A DNA stretch of 64,000 bases from Chryseobacterium oranimense (GCF_900129755.1 NZ_FQWT01000001.1:1054001-1118000); one strand, 5' to 3'. Shown: positions 32,232-42,326, counted from the first letter of the stretch. A program made the numbers and translations. Notes: a model not told the origin generated them from the letters alone.

Positions 32232-34871
32232 ATGAAAATTAATAAACTTAGCATTGCAGTCGTATTTTTATCCGGATCAATGTTTTACGCTCAGGAAACG
32301 AAGCAGGACACGATCATCAAGGAGAAAAAAATTGATGGCGTAGTCATCCAGGGAAGCAGCAACAAGAAAACTGAAACTGCCGTATTGGGAGAACAAAAGA
32401 AAGCGGTTATTCAAAAGCAGGCTGTAAGTGCTGAAGAGATTTCCAGAAAAGGAATTTCCAACGTAGAACAAGGACTTACGAAAGTAACGGGAATCACTAC
32501 AGTAGAAGGAAGAGGACTTTTCGTAAGAGGACTTGAAGAGCGATACAATTATTTATTGATCAACGGTCTTGGTTCACCTTCCAACAACCCGTTCCAAAAG
32601 ATCATTGCTCTAAAGCAGTTTCCAACGGATGTAGTAGGAAAATTAAATATCTATAAAACTTTCAACTCTAACCTTTACGGGGATTTTGCGGGTGCTACGT
32701 TTGATATTGAGACACTTACGATTGATAAACCTTTTACCAAGGTAGAATTCAGTGTTGGGATAAATACCTTGAGTACATTCAGAAATAATTTCAAAGTAGC
32801 TGAAGGTGCAGATGGAATGAATGGATATCTGGGGCTGAACTCAAGAGACAGAAGACTTCCTGATGAAATCAGAAACGCAAGACCAGATAACTATAAATTT
32901 ACTCCTGATCAGGCTTTAAATTCATTCAAGGATTCATGGAATGTGGACAATGTAAAATCAATGCCAAATACCAGCATAGGGTTTACTACTGCTCAGAAGG
33001 TGAAAATGGGTGAAACCGGGAATTTAGGAATTTTATTCTCTTTAAACCAGGGAAGTAAATTTGAGTATAAGGATGGTGATAATAATCAGTTCAAAGGGCA
33101 AGGAAAAGGTTCATTCATCGAAAACATGAACTTTCTTAACCGTAAACAGTACAATTACGAGATAGAATCTTCAGTTTTATTAGGTTTAGGATATAAGAAC
33201 AAAGGAACCAATGTTAACCTAAACGCTATTTATCTGCAAAATGTCAATAATATCATAGAAGATAATTATGGATATAAGGACGGGCAGGTTCTTAATAAAA
33301 CTACTTTCTTCAGAACTAACCAATTAGATGTTTCAAGATTTTTAGATTTACAACTAACTGCTTCTCAAAAAATAAATGAAAGGCATCAGATAAAAGCCGG
33401 AGCCAGTTATGTAATCAATAATTATCAACAGCCGGACAGAAAAATCATTGAAGGTAACCGTATTGATCCTACTACAGGAACCTATCTTACAGGCAGTAAT
33501 ATCGCGATGCGTTATGGAGGAAATAACATCATCCGACAGTATCTGGATGTAGATTCCAGATTCTACGGTTCAGCTTTCGCGGAATATCAGTTGTCTCTGG
33601 GAGAGAAAGGAGACAGAAAAGATTTCCCTATTCAGATTGCATTGGGTTATAATGGTTTCTCAGATTTCAGAAAAACGTCTTACCGATTTATTTTCGGACG
33701 TACTGCTACTTCTTCAAATCCTTTTGTTATTAATATTGATACTCCTCAGGATACCTTTAATGCATCCCTAAGAAATGGAGATTTATATTATCAGGAAGGA
33801 TCTGATATTTCACAGTTTTACTCAAGTTTCTATCAGATCATTAACGGAGGATATGCCAACGTTAATTTAAAGCCTAATGATTCATGGGACATCTTATTGG
33901 GGGCAAGATATGAAAATGACATGACGCTGATCCGATATTCCAAACAAAGTGAAGATTTCAAACAGAATTTAGAAAAAACTAAAGATTTCTTCCTACCGTC
34001 ATTATCGGTAAAAAAAGCTCTTAATAATAAGAATAATTTAAGATTCTCTTTCAGTAAGACTGTTACACGTCCTATTCTTATTGAAACAATGCCTATCACC
34101 TATATCAATCCGGATAACGTAAATATTGTTGGTAATCCTGCAATTAAAAACAGTGAGAACTACAACTTCGATTTGAAATGGGAATATTTTCCAACCAATA
34201 AAGAAATGTTTGCTGTAAACCTGTTTGCGAAAAGAATTGATAATGCGATCGAACGCTCATTGGTAGCTTCAGGAAATGCAACCGGTTCTACCATTACTTT
34301 CTTTAATGCAAAAAAAGCAGATTTATTCGGGATAGAATTGGAAGGAATCTTAAGTCTGGGCAGAATCTCAGAAGCTTTAAGAAGCTTTACTTTAGGAGCT
34401 AACGCAACTATTATGCACTCCGATGTAGAAAGAAGCCAGGACCAATTAAATATGGAAAGACCTGACTGGTTTGACCAGACAGGGGAAACATTACGCAAAA
34501 GAGGATTACAGGGGGCAGCTCCATACACTATCAATGCCGATCTAAAGTATGAACTTAAAGATCGCAACAACTTAGCTCATACATTCTCTCTTGTTTATAA
34601 TGTATCAGGAAGTAAAATTTATGCTACAGGAGGTGCAGGTACTGACAATTACTATGAAAAACCATTCAACCAGATAGATTTTGTATACCAAGGACAACTA
34701 ACAAAGAACTGGAATGTAAAGTTTGCGGTACAGAATATCCTGGACAGCAAATATAAAATCCTGATTGGCGACAAAAATTATCTTCCAACCAATTTTGAAC
34801 AGGGTAATAATACACTTACAAACTATTACAGAGGAACTACATTCAACCTTACTGTAGGCTATACATTCTAA
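32232..34871 (+). CDS. TonB-dependent outer-membrane receptor
   Basis: The 879-residue protein has a signal peptide (MKINKLSIAVVFLSGSMFYAQ), an N-terminal plug domain (VEQGLTKVTGITTVEGRGLFVRGL, NNPFQKIIALKQFPTDVVGKLNIYKTF) and a long beta-barrel ending in Phe (GTTFNLTVGYTF). It imports a ligand with TonB energy. ATG 32232 is chosen, not a possible ATG 39 bases upstream, because it starts the signal peptide. A beta-helix lipoprotein gene follows 37 bp later, and a PhoB/PhoR-like pair is divergent; I infer that the pair regulates this receptor. The ligand is unknown; no SusD partner. Confidence 0.9.
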   Translation: MKINKLSIAVVFLSGSMFYAQETKQDTIIKEKKIDGVVIQGSSNKKTETAVLGEQKKAVIQKQAVSAEEISRKGISNVEQGLTKVTGITTVEGRGLFVRGLEERYNYLLINGLGSPSNNPFQKIIALKQFPTDVVGKLNIYKTFNSNLYGDFAGATFDIETLTIDKPFTKVEFSVGINTLSTFRNNFKVAEGADGMNGYLGLNSRDRRLPDEIRNARPDNYKFTPDQALNSFKDSWNVDNVKSMPNTSIGFTTAQKVKMGETGNLGILFSLNQGSKFEYKDGDNNQFKGQGKGSFIENMNFLNRKQYNYEIESSVLLGLGYKNKGTNVNLNAIYLQNVNNIIEDNYGYKDGQVLNKTTFFRTNQLDVSRFLDLQLTASQKINERHQIKAGASYVINNYQQPDRKIIEGNRIDPTTGTYLTGSNIAMRYGGNNIIRQYLDVDSRFYGSAFAEYQLSLGEKGDRKDFPIQIALGYNGFSDFRKTSYRFIFGRTATSSNPFVINIDTPQDTFNASLRNGDLYYQEGSDISQFYSSFYQIINGGYANVNLKPNDSWDILLGARYENDMTLIRYSKQSEDFKQNLEKTKDFFLPSLSVKKALNNKNNLRFSFSKTVTRPILIETMPITYINPDNVNIVGNPAIKNSENYNFDLKWEYFPTNKEMFAVNLFAKRIDNAIERSLVASGNATGSTITFFNAKKADLFGIELEGILSLGRISEALRSFTLGANATIMHSDVERSQDQLNMERPDWFDQTGETLRKRGLQGAAPYTINADLKYELKDRNNLAHTFSLVYNVSGSKIYATGGAGTDNYYEKPFNQIDFVYQGQLTKNWNVKFAVQNILDSKYKILIGDKNYLPTNFEQGNNTLTNYYRGTTFNLTVGYTF

Positions 34872-34908
34872 AAAATAATTAATAAAAAATAAAATAAAGT
34901 ATATAAAA

Positions 34909-36138
34909 ATGAAAAGAAGAGTTTTATCATTATTATCGTTAACAGCCGTGTTAACATTGGCCTTAAATTCATGTACTATCGAGGTAAATGATGGCTTGGG
35001 AGACGGTACGGTTACAACTCCTACCACTCCGGGAACTACTGAAGGTGTATTAAGCGGAAGCGGAACATTATCAGGTACTATTTCAAAAGATCTCCTTATT
35101 AAAAAAGGAAACTATACATTAGACGGGATTGTAAAAATTACAAATAACGCTACCATTACTATCGAGGCAGGTGCTACTTTCAATGTAGTAACTTCCAAAA
35201 CAAGTGGTTTGGTAATTCTTCAGGACGGGAAAATCAATGCTGTAGGTACAGCTTCTGAACCAATTGTATTCACAACTTCTACCAAAACTCCTGGTGACTG
35301 GGGTGGTATTACTATCTATGGAAATGCTCCGATCAAAGCAATTAACGGAAATACCCAGGCTCTATCTGAAGATGGGAACAATGTTTACTACGGAGGAACT
35401 GATGCTAATTCAAACTCAGGTACTATGAAGTTTGTGAGAGTGGAATATGCCGGTAAAAAGATCGGTGATGGTACTTCGGAAACAAACTCTATGACATTCT
35501 ACGCTGTAGGAGCCGGTACTACTTTAGAAAATCTTGTAACCTATAAAGGAACAGATGACGGCTATGAATTCTTCGGAGGTACTGTAAGTGCAAAAAATAT
35601 TGTTTCTTACGGTAACTACGATGACTCTTTCGACTGGCAGGATGCATGGAGCGGACAAAACAACACAAACTGGTACGCTTTCCAGACAGGAACAGGAAAC
35701 TTCGGAATGGAGATTGAATCTTCCGGTAATGTTGATAATACTGCCCCAAAAATATCAAACATCACCCTGATCAGAGATACAAACACACTACCTGAAACAG
35801 CTAACTCTCCCGAGATTACTGCTATCCAGTTCAAAAAGCAGGGAACAGGAATTTTCTCAAATGTTTATATCAGCGGTTATAAAAATATCGGGACTCAAAA
35901 AGCCTATGCTGTGCTAATCCAGGATGCAGCTACAGAAACAAGCCAGGTAAATACAGGGAAAGTAGTGGTTGCTCCTCTTACTTATTTAAACTCTGATAAC
36001 GCAGGAGTTTGGGGATATGCATTTACTCCGAACGGTGGAAAAACTTTCACCAACGCTGCTACCGTTACAAAAGTATCTCTAACTCCTGGAGCTTGGGCTA
36101 CAGTAGACGGAGTAAACCTTTTGGCAGGACTACAATAA
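34909..36138 (+). CDS. Surface lipoprotein with right-handed beta-helix
   Basis: The 409-residue protein has a lipoprotein signal (LTLALNSCTIEV), a Thr/Pro/Gly-rich linker, and a beta-helix body with regular short repeats (ITIEAGATFNVV, VILQDGKINAVG, GDWGGITIYGNAPI). Such proteins are sometimes mis-named in databases. It is downstream of the TonB receptor and likely acts with it on the cell surface, perhaps by binding or processing the ligand. A terminator follows. Confidence 0.8.
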   Translation: MKRRVLSLLSLTAVLTLALNSCTIEVNDGLGDGTVTTPTTPGTTEGVLSGSGTLSGTISKDLLIKKGNYTLDGIVKITNNATITIEAGATFNVVTSKTSGLVILQDGKINAVGTASEPIVFTTSTKTPGDWGGITIYGNAPIKAINGNTQALSEDGNNVYYGGTDANSNSGTMKFVRVEYAGKKIGDGTSETNSMTFYAVGAGTTLENLVTYKGTDDGYEFFGGTVSAKNIVSYGNYDDSFDWQDAWSGQNNTNWYAFQTGTGNFGMEIESSGNVDNTAPKISNITLIRDTNTLPETANSPEITAIQFKKQGTGIFSNVYISGYKNIGTQKAYAVLIQDAATETSQVNTGKVVVAPLTYLNSDNAGVWGYAFTPNGGKTFTNAATVTKVSLTPGAWATVDGVNLLAGLQ

Positions 36139-36163
36139 GTCACTAGTTTCTTCATATCAAATT

Positions 36164-36196
36164 TAAAAGGCCATCGGAAGTTTTTCGGTGGCTTTT
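36164..36196 (+). terminator. Terminator of the receptor-lipoprotein operon
   Basis: GCCATCG / CGGTGGC (one G-T pair) with a 9-nt loop, A run before and T run after. It also ends 12 bp from the stop of the convergent AraC gene. Confidence 0.75.
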
Positions 36197-36207
36197 TCTA
36201 TGAATGA

Positions 36208-37119
36208 TTATTTAAACTGCGACGGAGTCATTCCTGTCTGTGCTTTGAAAAATTTAGAAAAGCTGGCATGATCATAAAACCCAAGATCATACACAATATC
36301 TTTTACAGACATTTCTGATACCTTTAAAAGTCGTTTTGCCTCCAACAGAATGCGATCCTGGATAAGAGAAGAAGCAGAAGCATTCAGATTCTTTTTGCAG
36401 ACGATATTTAAATAATTGGCGGAAATACTTAATTGATCGGCATAGAAGGAAACTGATCTTTCCGTTTTGAAATGCTTATCAATAAGCTGCAGAAACTTAG
36501 AAATAATAGGATTGGAATGATACCTTTCGAAATCTTTGAAAGCCCCTTCCACGGATTTGCTGATCAGCAGCCCGATCAGTTCACTTCGTTTTTGGATGAC
36601 TTCCCAAAATATATTTTCACTGCTGATCTCTTTTTGAATCGCCTGAAATTCATGACGAAAAGTTTCAAGCCCTTCCTGTGAAAGATGGATAACCGGATGA
36701 TTCTGATAATACGATGCCGAAAATCTCAGTGAAGGAAGAAAACTTTCAAACCAATCCCTGCTGATCATCAGCTGATAACCTACAGTTTCTTTCTCAATTA
36801 CCCACAGATGTACCTGATCCGGAAAAACAAGATGAATCTGACTGTTTCCTACTTCATAATCCGTAAAATCGATGGTGTGGCTGCCTTTCCCCTGTTCAAA
36901 AAGATTAATGATGAAAAAATCATGTTTGTGAGGCTCATCAATGGAGCGCTCGCCATGAAGCTCGTTAAACAGCAGATGACACCCCTGAAGTTGATTTTCA
37001 CTGAACTCCTGAATTCCTAAAATCGGAAAATGATCTGTACGATGCCCCACCCCGTCTGATTTTCTCCTAAAAGTAATAAAATTTACACAGGAAATTTGAA
37101 CAGATGGAGATATTTTCAT
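36208..37119 (-). CDS. AraC-family transcriptional regulator (cupin sensor)
   Basis: The 303-residue protein has a cupin-type N-terminal domain (EPHKHDFFIINLFEQGKGSHTI ... VFPDQVHLW) and a C-terminal AraC DNA-binding region (SFYADQLSISANYLNIVCKK; SVKDIVYDLGFYDHASFSKF; TGMTPSQFK). The first 23 residues look unlike the family and a later GTG start is possible. It lies downstream of an amidohydrolase gene in the same direction, 150 bp apart; it could regulate that gene, but this is only positional. Confidence 0.87.
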   Translation of the reverse strand: MKISPSVQISCVNFITFRRKSDGVGHRTDHFPILGIQEFSENQLQGCHLLFNELHGERSIDEPHKHDFFIINLFEQGKGSHTIDFTDYEVGNSQIHLVFPDQVHLWVIEKETVGYQLMISRDWFESFLPSLRFSASYYQNHPVIHLSQEGLETFRHEFQAIQKEISSENIFWEVIQKRSELIGLLISKSVEGAFKDFERYHSNPIISKFLQLIDKHFKTERSVSFYADQLSISANYLNIVCKKNLNASASSLIQDRILLEAKRLLKVSEMSVKDIVYDLGFYDHASFSKFFKAQTGMTPSQFK

Positions 37120-37212
37120 CGTAAAACCGGTTTTGATTTTCTTAGATCCAAAAGTTTTTACACTTAAGTTCTCTAAATTCTTAAATACTTATGCCTAACC
37201 CTCCTCGGATCC

Positions 37213-37270
37213 AAATTCCCCTCCTCTAGAGAGATGACAAAAATTCAGTAAACTTTTAACGGGGTGGTCT
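37213..37270. repeat. Dispersed-repeat-like segment (CCCCTCC ... GGGGTGG)
   Basis: AAATTCCCCTCCTCTAGAGA, then GACAAAAATTCAGTAAACTTTTAACGGGGTGG. C-rich and G-rich ends flank an AT-rich middle and the whole abuts the amidohydrolase stop codon. I believe that a similar sequence is frequent between genes of Chryseobacterium, but only one copy is visible here. The rest of the gap back to 37120 shows nothing else. Confidence 0.45.
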
Positions 37271-38603
37271 AATAAACCACATTTCCCTGATAAACCAACG
37301 ATTTCACATCCGAAACCCTTGACACTGCCTCCGCAGAACAGCTTGCATTCATCAGTACAAAATCCGCCTGATCTCCTGCTTTGGGCCATTGCAGGTTTCC
37401 CTTATCATCCAGTGGAAGAATATTGGCTGTTGCCAGCTTCAGGCTCCTTGACAGTAAAAACTCTGTAGAATAACCGTAAAGCTGTGCCATCAGGTTGGCC
37501 TTTTGCAATACACTTCCGGTCCCGAAAGTATTCCAGTGGTCTACAATACTGTCATTACCTGTCAATACTGTTACATTATGTTTATACAAGGTAGGAATCG
37601 GCATGATCAGACTTCCGAAAGGGATGGTAGAGACAATCCCGATCTGGGCTTGTGCTAATTTTTCAGCAATTTCTTCCTGTTTCGCTTTATCTAACTTTGC
37701 AAGAATAAAGCAGTGACTCAGATATGTTTTTCCTTTCAGGGAAGGATTTTCATTGACTTTTTTAATTAAATATTCAACTGTTTGTAATCCGGATTCCCCG
37801 GTTTCATGAAGATGAATATCAATTCCTTTTTTATGGTCTAAAGCTAACTGAACTGTAAAATCAACTGTTTTTTCAATGGCACCGTCAATGTTAAATGGAT
37901 CTACTCCGCCAATAAAATCTATATCCATTTGGGCCGCTTCTTTGAGATAAGGCACAGAATCCGTATAAAATACACCGTGCTGTGGGAAGGCCACCAGCTC
38001 TGCTCCAAAGTTTTTCTTTTTATTTTCTAAGGCTTTCTGGAGGTTTTTTAAGGATTGTAATTTTGAAGTCGGTTCAATATTGACATGGCTTCTGGCAAAA
38101 GATGTTCCCTTTGATTGCAGCAATTCAATCATCTTTTCTGCTTTGAATGTTGAGTTTTTCAGCATTTCAGGAAGTATTTTCTGTTCCAGCTCAATCATTC
38201 CTTTTACGCCGCCGGTTCTTTTTCTTACTGCCTGCCATTTATCGCCGTAAAAAGTTTTATCCAGGTGAATATGCATATCCTTAAAAGCAGGAAGCATCAG
38301 CAATCCCTTTGCATCAATAGCTTTTCCATTCGGCTGGTTCGGGCTTACTTTAATGATCTTTCCGTTTTCAATTTCGATATTAAACAGATCGGTTTTAGTG
38401 GCGATCACTTCTCCTTCTTCATATTCAAAACCTGTTTCCAGGCGGACGTTCTTAAGGCTTAATTTTCCTTTTTCAGAAATATTCTTCGGATCAAATAATG
38501 GGGATGCTGCCATAATATTGGGGATTAAAGTGAGTCCGGCTGCTGCCAGAGCTGAGTTTCTTATAAAATCTTTGCGGGATATGGTATTTCCAGAGGTCTT
38601 CAT
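37269..38603 (-). CDS. Amidohydrolase, cytosine-deaminase-like
   Basis: The 444-residue protein has an N-terminal export-like region (SRKDFIRNSALAAAGLTLIP), reminiscent of a Tat signal with SRKDF in place of SRRxF, then the amidohydrolase metal site: HIHLDKT, HLHETGESG, LSHCF and the final Asp in TGNDSIVDHW. HxHLDK is characteristic of the CodA branch (cytosine, creatinine or isoguanine-like deaminases). Substrate unknown. ATG 38603 is preferred to a TTG two codons earlier. If really exported it differs from cytoplasmic CodA. Confidence 0.85.
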   Translation of the reverse strand: MKTSGNTISRKDFIRNSALAAAGLTLIPNIMAASPLFDPKNISEKGKLSLKNVRLETGFEYEEGEVIATKTDLFNIEIENGKIIKVSPNQPNGKAIDAKGLLMLPAFKDMHIHLDKTFYGDKWQAVRKRTGGVKGMIELEQKILPEMLKNSTFKAEKMIELLQSKGTSFARSHVNIEPTSKLQSLKNLQKALENKKKNFGAELVAFPQHGVFYTDSVPYLKEAAQMDIDFIGGVDPFNIDGAIEKTVDFTVQLALDHKKGIDIHLHETGESGLQTVEYLIKKVNENPSLKGKTYLSHCFILAKLDKAKQEEIAEKLAQAQIGIVSTIPFGSLIMPIPTLYKHNVTVLTGNDSIVDHWNTFGTGSVLQKANLMAQLYGYSTEFLLSRSLKLATANILPLDDKGNLQWPKAGDQADFVLMNASCSAEAVSRVSDVKSLVYQGNVVY

Positions 38604-38704
38604 TGCCAATCTATTTATAACAAAAATAGAAAGAACAGGATTGATTGAAGTGTATGGTTTATTACAATATCTGTATGATTTATTGTGTCTTTTATGGTAA
38701 AAAC

Positions 38705-38732
38705 AAAAAAGACCGGATCATAAAATCCGGCC
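38705..38732 (-). terminator. Terminator of hemL
   Basis: CCGGAT / ATCCGG stem with 6-nt loop; on the minus strand it is followed by UUUUUUGUUU. It lies about 25 bp after the hemL stop. Confidence 0.8.
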
Positions 38733-38756
38733 TTATACTAGTGTATCTTGTATATT

Positions 38757-40040
38757 TTAAGAATATTCAAATTTCCTTACCGCTTCAAGCGTCATATCAA
38801 TTTCTTTATCACTGATCGCATCACTGATAAAATAGGTTTCGTAACCACTTGGCGGAAGGTATATCCCGCTCTGAAGCATCTGGTGAAAGAAATTATTGAA
38901 AAGGGAATGATTGGAAGCTGCTGCTTCATCAAAATCAGACACTCTGTTGGTATGGAAAAACACTGACATCATGGATCCTTTTCTGTTAATCTTATGAGGA
39001 ATTCCTTTTTCGTTCAGGATTTTCCCGATCCCGAAATCAAGCGTTTCAGTTGTTTTATTGATCCTGTTAAAGAATTCCGGATCGTTTTTAATAAGCTGCA
39101 AAGTTTTCAATCCGGCTCTCATAGCCAATGGATTCCCACTTAATGTCCCGGCCTGGTAAACTCCGCCTTTTGGAGCTAAATGGTCCATAATTTCGTTTCT
39201 TCCTGCAAAAGCGCCTACCGGAAGACCACCGCCGATTACTTTTCCGTAAGTAACAAGGTCAGCTTTTACGTTAAATAATTCCTGTGCACCTCCGAACGCC
39301 AGCCTGAAACCAGTCATTACCTCATCAAAAATCAATAAAGCACCGTTTTCATCACAGATTTTTCTTAAGTTCTGAAGAAAGTTATTTTCAGGAAGGACGC
39401 ATCCCATATTCCCGGCAACCGGCTCAATAATAACAGCTGCAATTTCTCCCTGGTTGTGACGGAAAAGGTCTTGCACCTGCTCAAAATCGTTGTAACGGGC
39501 CAGCAGAGTATCTTTAGCTGTTCCTTCCGTAACTCCCGGAGAATTCGGGTTTCCAAAAGTGGCAGCACCACTTCCTGCTTTAATAAGGAATGAGTCTGAA
39601 TGACCGTGATAACAGCCTTCAAACTTAATAATCTTATCTCTTTTTGTAAATCCTCTTGCTAATCTTACAGCACTCATACAGGCTTCCGTTCCTGAAGAAA
39701 CCATTCTGATCTGATCGATATTCGGTACGTTTTCTACGATGAATTTTGCAATTTCTGTTTCCAGTTCTGTAGGTGCTCCGAAAGAGAAACCTTTTTCAGC
39801 CTGGATCTTCAGTTCTTCCAAAACTTCAGGATGGGTGTGCCCTAAAATAGCCGGTCCCCATGAGTTGATGTAATCGATATATGTGTTGTCATCAGCATCG
39901 GTAAGATAAGCTCCTTTTGCAGATTTCATAAATACAGGCACTCCTCCCACGGATTTGAAAGCACGCACGGGAGAATTTACCCCGCCCGGGATGTATTTGT
40001 AGGCTTCATCAAATAAAGCCGAACTTCTTTGGTATTTCAT
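38757..40040 (-). CDS. hemL: Glutamate-1-semialdehyde 2,1-aminomutase
   Basis: The 427-residue protein matches HemL along its length: [16 protein letters not shown]-like [38 protein letters not shown], the Asp in [11 protein letters not shown] and the PLP lysine in [14 protein letters not shown]. It makes 5-aminolevulinate, the first dedicated intermediate of tetrapyrrole synthesis in the C5 route. The gene stands alone with its own terminator. The gap upstream (40041-40128) holds repeat-like words (TTGTTGATCGTTGATGG) and no clear promoter. Confidence 0.97.
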   Translation of the reverse strand: MKYQRSSALFDEAYKYIPGGVNSPVRAFKSVGGVPVFMKSAKGAYLTDADDNTYIDYINSWGPAILGHTHPEVLEELKIQAEKGFSFGAPTELETEIAKFIVENVPNIDQIRMVSSGTEACMSAVRLARGFTKRDKIIKFEGCYHGHSDSFLIKAGSGAATFGNPNSPGVTEGTAKDTLLARYNDFEQVQDLFRHNQGEIAAVIIEPVAGNMGCVLPENNFLQNLRKICDENGALLIFDEVMTGFRLAFGGAQELFNVKADLVTYGKVIGGGLPVGAFAGRNEIMDHLAPKGGVYQAGTLSGNPLAMRAGLKTLQLIKNDPEFFNRINKTTETLDFGIGKILNEKGIPHKINRKGSMMSVFFHTNRVSDFDEAAASNHSLFNNFFHQMLQSGIYLPPSGYETYFISDAISDKEIDMTLEAVRKFEYS

Positions 40041-40128
40041 TTATTGTTGATCGTTGATGGCTGCTGATTGATAGTCTATCGGTAAACATTACATTGTCAA
40101 CCCATAAACAACAAGAGCAACTATTGAA

Positions 40129-41190
40129 TTAGTTTCTTGGTTTTTTATCAATCAAATAAATCAGCTGGCCGGCAGAAGGTTTCTGTCCTTCGTCCATTCT
40201 GTTTTTTGCGTATAATTTATTTAATTTGATTCCGAATTTCTGGGCAATATCGTGCATATCTTCCCCGCTTCCGGCTGTATAAGTGGCCGTATTTCCTGCT
40301 GAGTTTTTGGATTCGAGGAAAACAATGTCATTTTTCTTCAGAACATCACTGTCAAGCTCATTCCATTTCGCCAACCTGCTTTCGCTTATTTTGAATTTAT
40401 TTGCAATGAATTTTACCGTGGTATCTTCAGGAATAACAATGTATTTTAAGCCTTCATTCGGGTGACTTTTGATTAGAATTGAATTGAGAATCTCGGCTTT
40501 TGTTTTGATTCTTTCCACTCTTTTCTGCTGCTGGGCATAAGAGGTTTGTTTGTAAGGAACCTCAACAGTAACAGGATCTTTAGATTTCTTAACTGTCATT
40601 TTGGAAGGTTCCAGCTGCGCCATAAATGTTCTGTCGTCTTTCAGATCAGGATACATTTTAAGAACGGCATACAGTACTTCTTTGGAATTGGTATTGTCAT
40701 ATTCATAAAGCCTGTATCTCTCAATTTTACCAATAAGAATTGAAGCATAACGTGGATTGGTGGCATAACCTGCTTTTTTAAGTCCGTAAGCCCACGCTTT
40801 GTAATCTTTCATATCCAGATTGAAAAGATTTGTATAATATTTTCTTGTGGATAAAAATATGGAGTGGTCCTCATAAGACTGTCTTGGATCGTCATAAACA
40901 CGAAAACACTCATTGGGAGCATCATCCGTATGCTTCATGGTTTTTCCGGTCCAGTCTTCCTTACATTTTATACCGAAGTGATTTTTACCTTCCTGAGCCA
41001 GTCTGCTCTGCCCTCCTCCCGTTTCCAGGAGCCCCTGGGCCAATGTGATAGAGGCCGGAATTTTGTATTTTTCCATTTCTTCTACCGCATATTTAGCGAA
41101 TTTCTGAATGTACTGGTCTTCAGTAGCCCAAGTCTGGGCTGAGAATGTTGATAAAACTAAAAGGCTTACGATTGAGAAAAGTCTTTTCAT
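40129..41190 (-). CDS. Glucosaminidase (GH73-like) with LysM domains
   Basis: The 353-residue protein has a signal peptide (MKRLFSIVSLLVLSTFSAQ), an N-terminal mannosyl-glycoprotein endo-beta-N-acetylglucosaminidase-type domain (ITLAQGLLETGGGQSRLA, HFGIKCKEDW, YEDHSIFL, YKAWAYGLKKAGYATNP) with the catalytic Glu in LLETGGG, and two LysM-like segments at the C-terminus (YIVIPEDTTVKFIANKFKI; TAGSGEDMHDIAQKFGI). It cuts peptidoglycan glycan strands in the periplasm. ATG 41190 is taken rather than a TTG nine bases earlier. It starts 16 bp after the end of the PLP-enzyme gene. Confidence 0.9.
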   Translation of the reverse strand: MKRLFSIVSLLVLSTFSAQTWATEDQYIQKFAKYAVEEMEKYKIPASITLAQGLLETGGGQSRLAQEGKNHFGIKCKEDWTGKTMKHTDDAPNECFRVYDDPRQSYEDHSIFLSTRKYYTNLFNLDMKDYKAWAYGLKKAGYATNPRYASILIGKIERYRLYEYDNTNSKEVLYAVLKMYPDLKDDRTFMAQLEPSKMTVKKSKDPVTVEVPYKQTSYAQQQKRVERIKTKAEILNSILIKSHPNEGLKYIVIPEDTTVKFIANKFKISESRLAKWNELDSDVLKKNDIVFLESKNSAGNTATYTAGSGEDMHDIAQKFGIKLNKLYAKNRMDEGQKPSAGQLIYLIDKKPRN

Positions 41191-41206
41191 GTTTTTCAAT
41201 TTTTAC

Positions 41207-42118
41207 TTATATAATTAAATTTCTATTCTGTTTTTCCAAAAGCAGATTGGCTCCTTCAATACCCTGCAAGCCACCGGTATGAAAGCACAACACCCTACTG
41301 TTCTCAGGAAAATAACCCTCATCAATCAGTTCGAAAACTTTCTGCATCATTTTCCCTGTATACACCGGTTCCAAAGGAATACCGTACTTCTCTTTAAATT
41401 CATTGATAAAACGGATGTTTTCATCTATTATTTTACCATAACCTCCAAAACATGAATCTATTAGATTAAAATTCCGCCCTGAAGTTAATTCTGAGATTTT
41501 ATCTTCCAGTGAAGCATCATCAACTACCTTAAATCCTATAACATTCTGATCTTCTTCACAAAACTTTGCAATTCCGGCAACTGTTCCACCGGTTCCCACT
41601 GCGGTGCAAAGATAATCAAAATCTTTTGTTTGATCGTTGAGCATCATTTTCACTCCTTCTACAGCATCTTTATTGGTACCTCCTTCGGGAACAATCAGCG
41701 CATCAGGAAATTCTCTGGATAAAAATTCGGTTAGTTTTTCTTTGTGTCTGTATTCTTCACGGGTCACAAATTTCAGATTCATTCCGTTTCTTTTTGCCAA
41801 AAGAAGCGTTGGATTATCCCTCCATTTATCCTGCAGCTCCTCTCCCCTGATAATTCCCAATGTTGAAATACCGGACAAATTTCCGACCGCAGAAACGGCA
41901 GCAATATGATTGGAAAATGCTCCACCGAAAGTAATGATGTAAGGATTTTCGGGATTTTTCTCAAGATAAGTGTTGATGTTATAAAATAATTTCCAGTATT
42001 TATTTCCTGAGATCTGGGGATGAATCAGGTCTTCCCTTTTGATAAAGAGTTTTATATTCTTATGAGGAATGGATATTTCCTGAATAGGAATGGATTCTGC
42101 CGGAGCTTTTAATAGCAT
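41207..42118 (-). CDS. D-cysteine desulfhydrase / ACC deaminase-like PLP enzyme
   Basis: The 303-residue protein is a fold-type II PLP enzyme: KREDLIHPQISGNKYWKL with the PLP lysine in SGNKYWK, FGGAFSNHIAA, GTGGTVAG for the phosphate, and VYTGKMM. The family includes ACC deaminase and D-cysteine desulfhydrase, which break down amino acids to a keto acid and ammonia (and sulphide). True ACC deaminases need particular residues that I cannot place with confidence, so the D-cysteine name is more probable. First gene of a pair with the glucosaminidase. Confidence 0.82.
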   Translation of the reverse strand: MLLKAPAESIPIQEISIPHKNIKLFIKREDLIHPQISGNKYWKLFYNINTYLEKNPENPYIITFGGAFSNHIAAVSAVGNLSGISTLGIIRGEELQDKWRDNPTLLLAKRNGMNLKFVTREEYRHKEKLTEFLSREFPDALIVPEGGTNKDAVEGVKMMLNDQTKDFDYLCTAVGTGGTVAGIAKFCEEDQNVIGFKVVDDASLEDKISELTSGRNFNLIDSCFGGYGKIIDENIRFINEFKEKYGIPLEPVYTGKMMQKVFELIDEGYFPENSRVLCFHTGGLQGIEGANLLLEKQNRNLII

Positions 42119-42141
42119 TTTTATGATTTAACTATCATCTG

Positions 42142-42149
42142 CAAAATTA
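42142..42149 (-). promoter_or_regulatory. -7 element of the PLP enzyme gene
   Basis: TAATTTTG on the minus strand matches TAnnTTTG, 23 bases before the ATG of the 41207-42118 gene. No -33 TTG found. Confidence 0.5.
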
Positions 42150-42212
42150 GTGATTTGTTTTTAGTGAATTATATGATTTTTTTCGGGTTTTAGATAGAAG
42201 AATTTAAAATTA

Positions 42213-42314
42213 GCCACGGATGAAACGGATTTACACAGATTTTGGAAAATAATATTTCTAAATCATTCTTTTTAGTCTCTAAATATTTTCGTGGAAATAT
42301 TCGTGAAATTTGTA
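42213..42314. repeat. GCCACGGAT-type imperfect inverted repeat
   Basis: It starts GCCACGGATGAAACGGATTT then ACACAGATTTT, and ends CGTGGAAATATTCGTGAAATTTGTA, whose reverse complement gives ACAAATTTCACGAATATTT then CCACG. The ends are thus imperfect inverted copies around an AT-rich centre. Words of the type CCACGGATTACACGGATT are widespread between genes in Bacteroidota. No coding capacity. Confidence 0.6.
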
Positions 42315-42326
42315 TTTTATTTTAGG

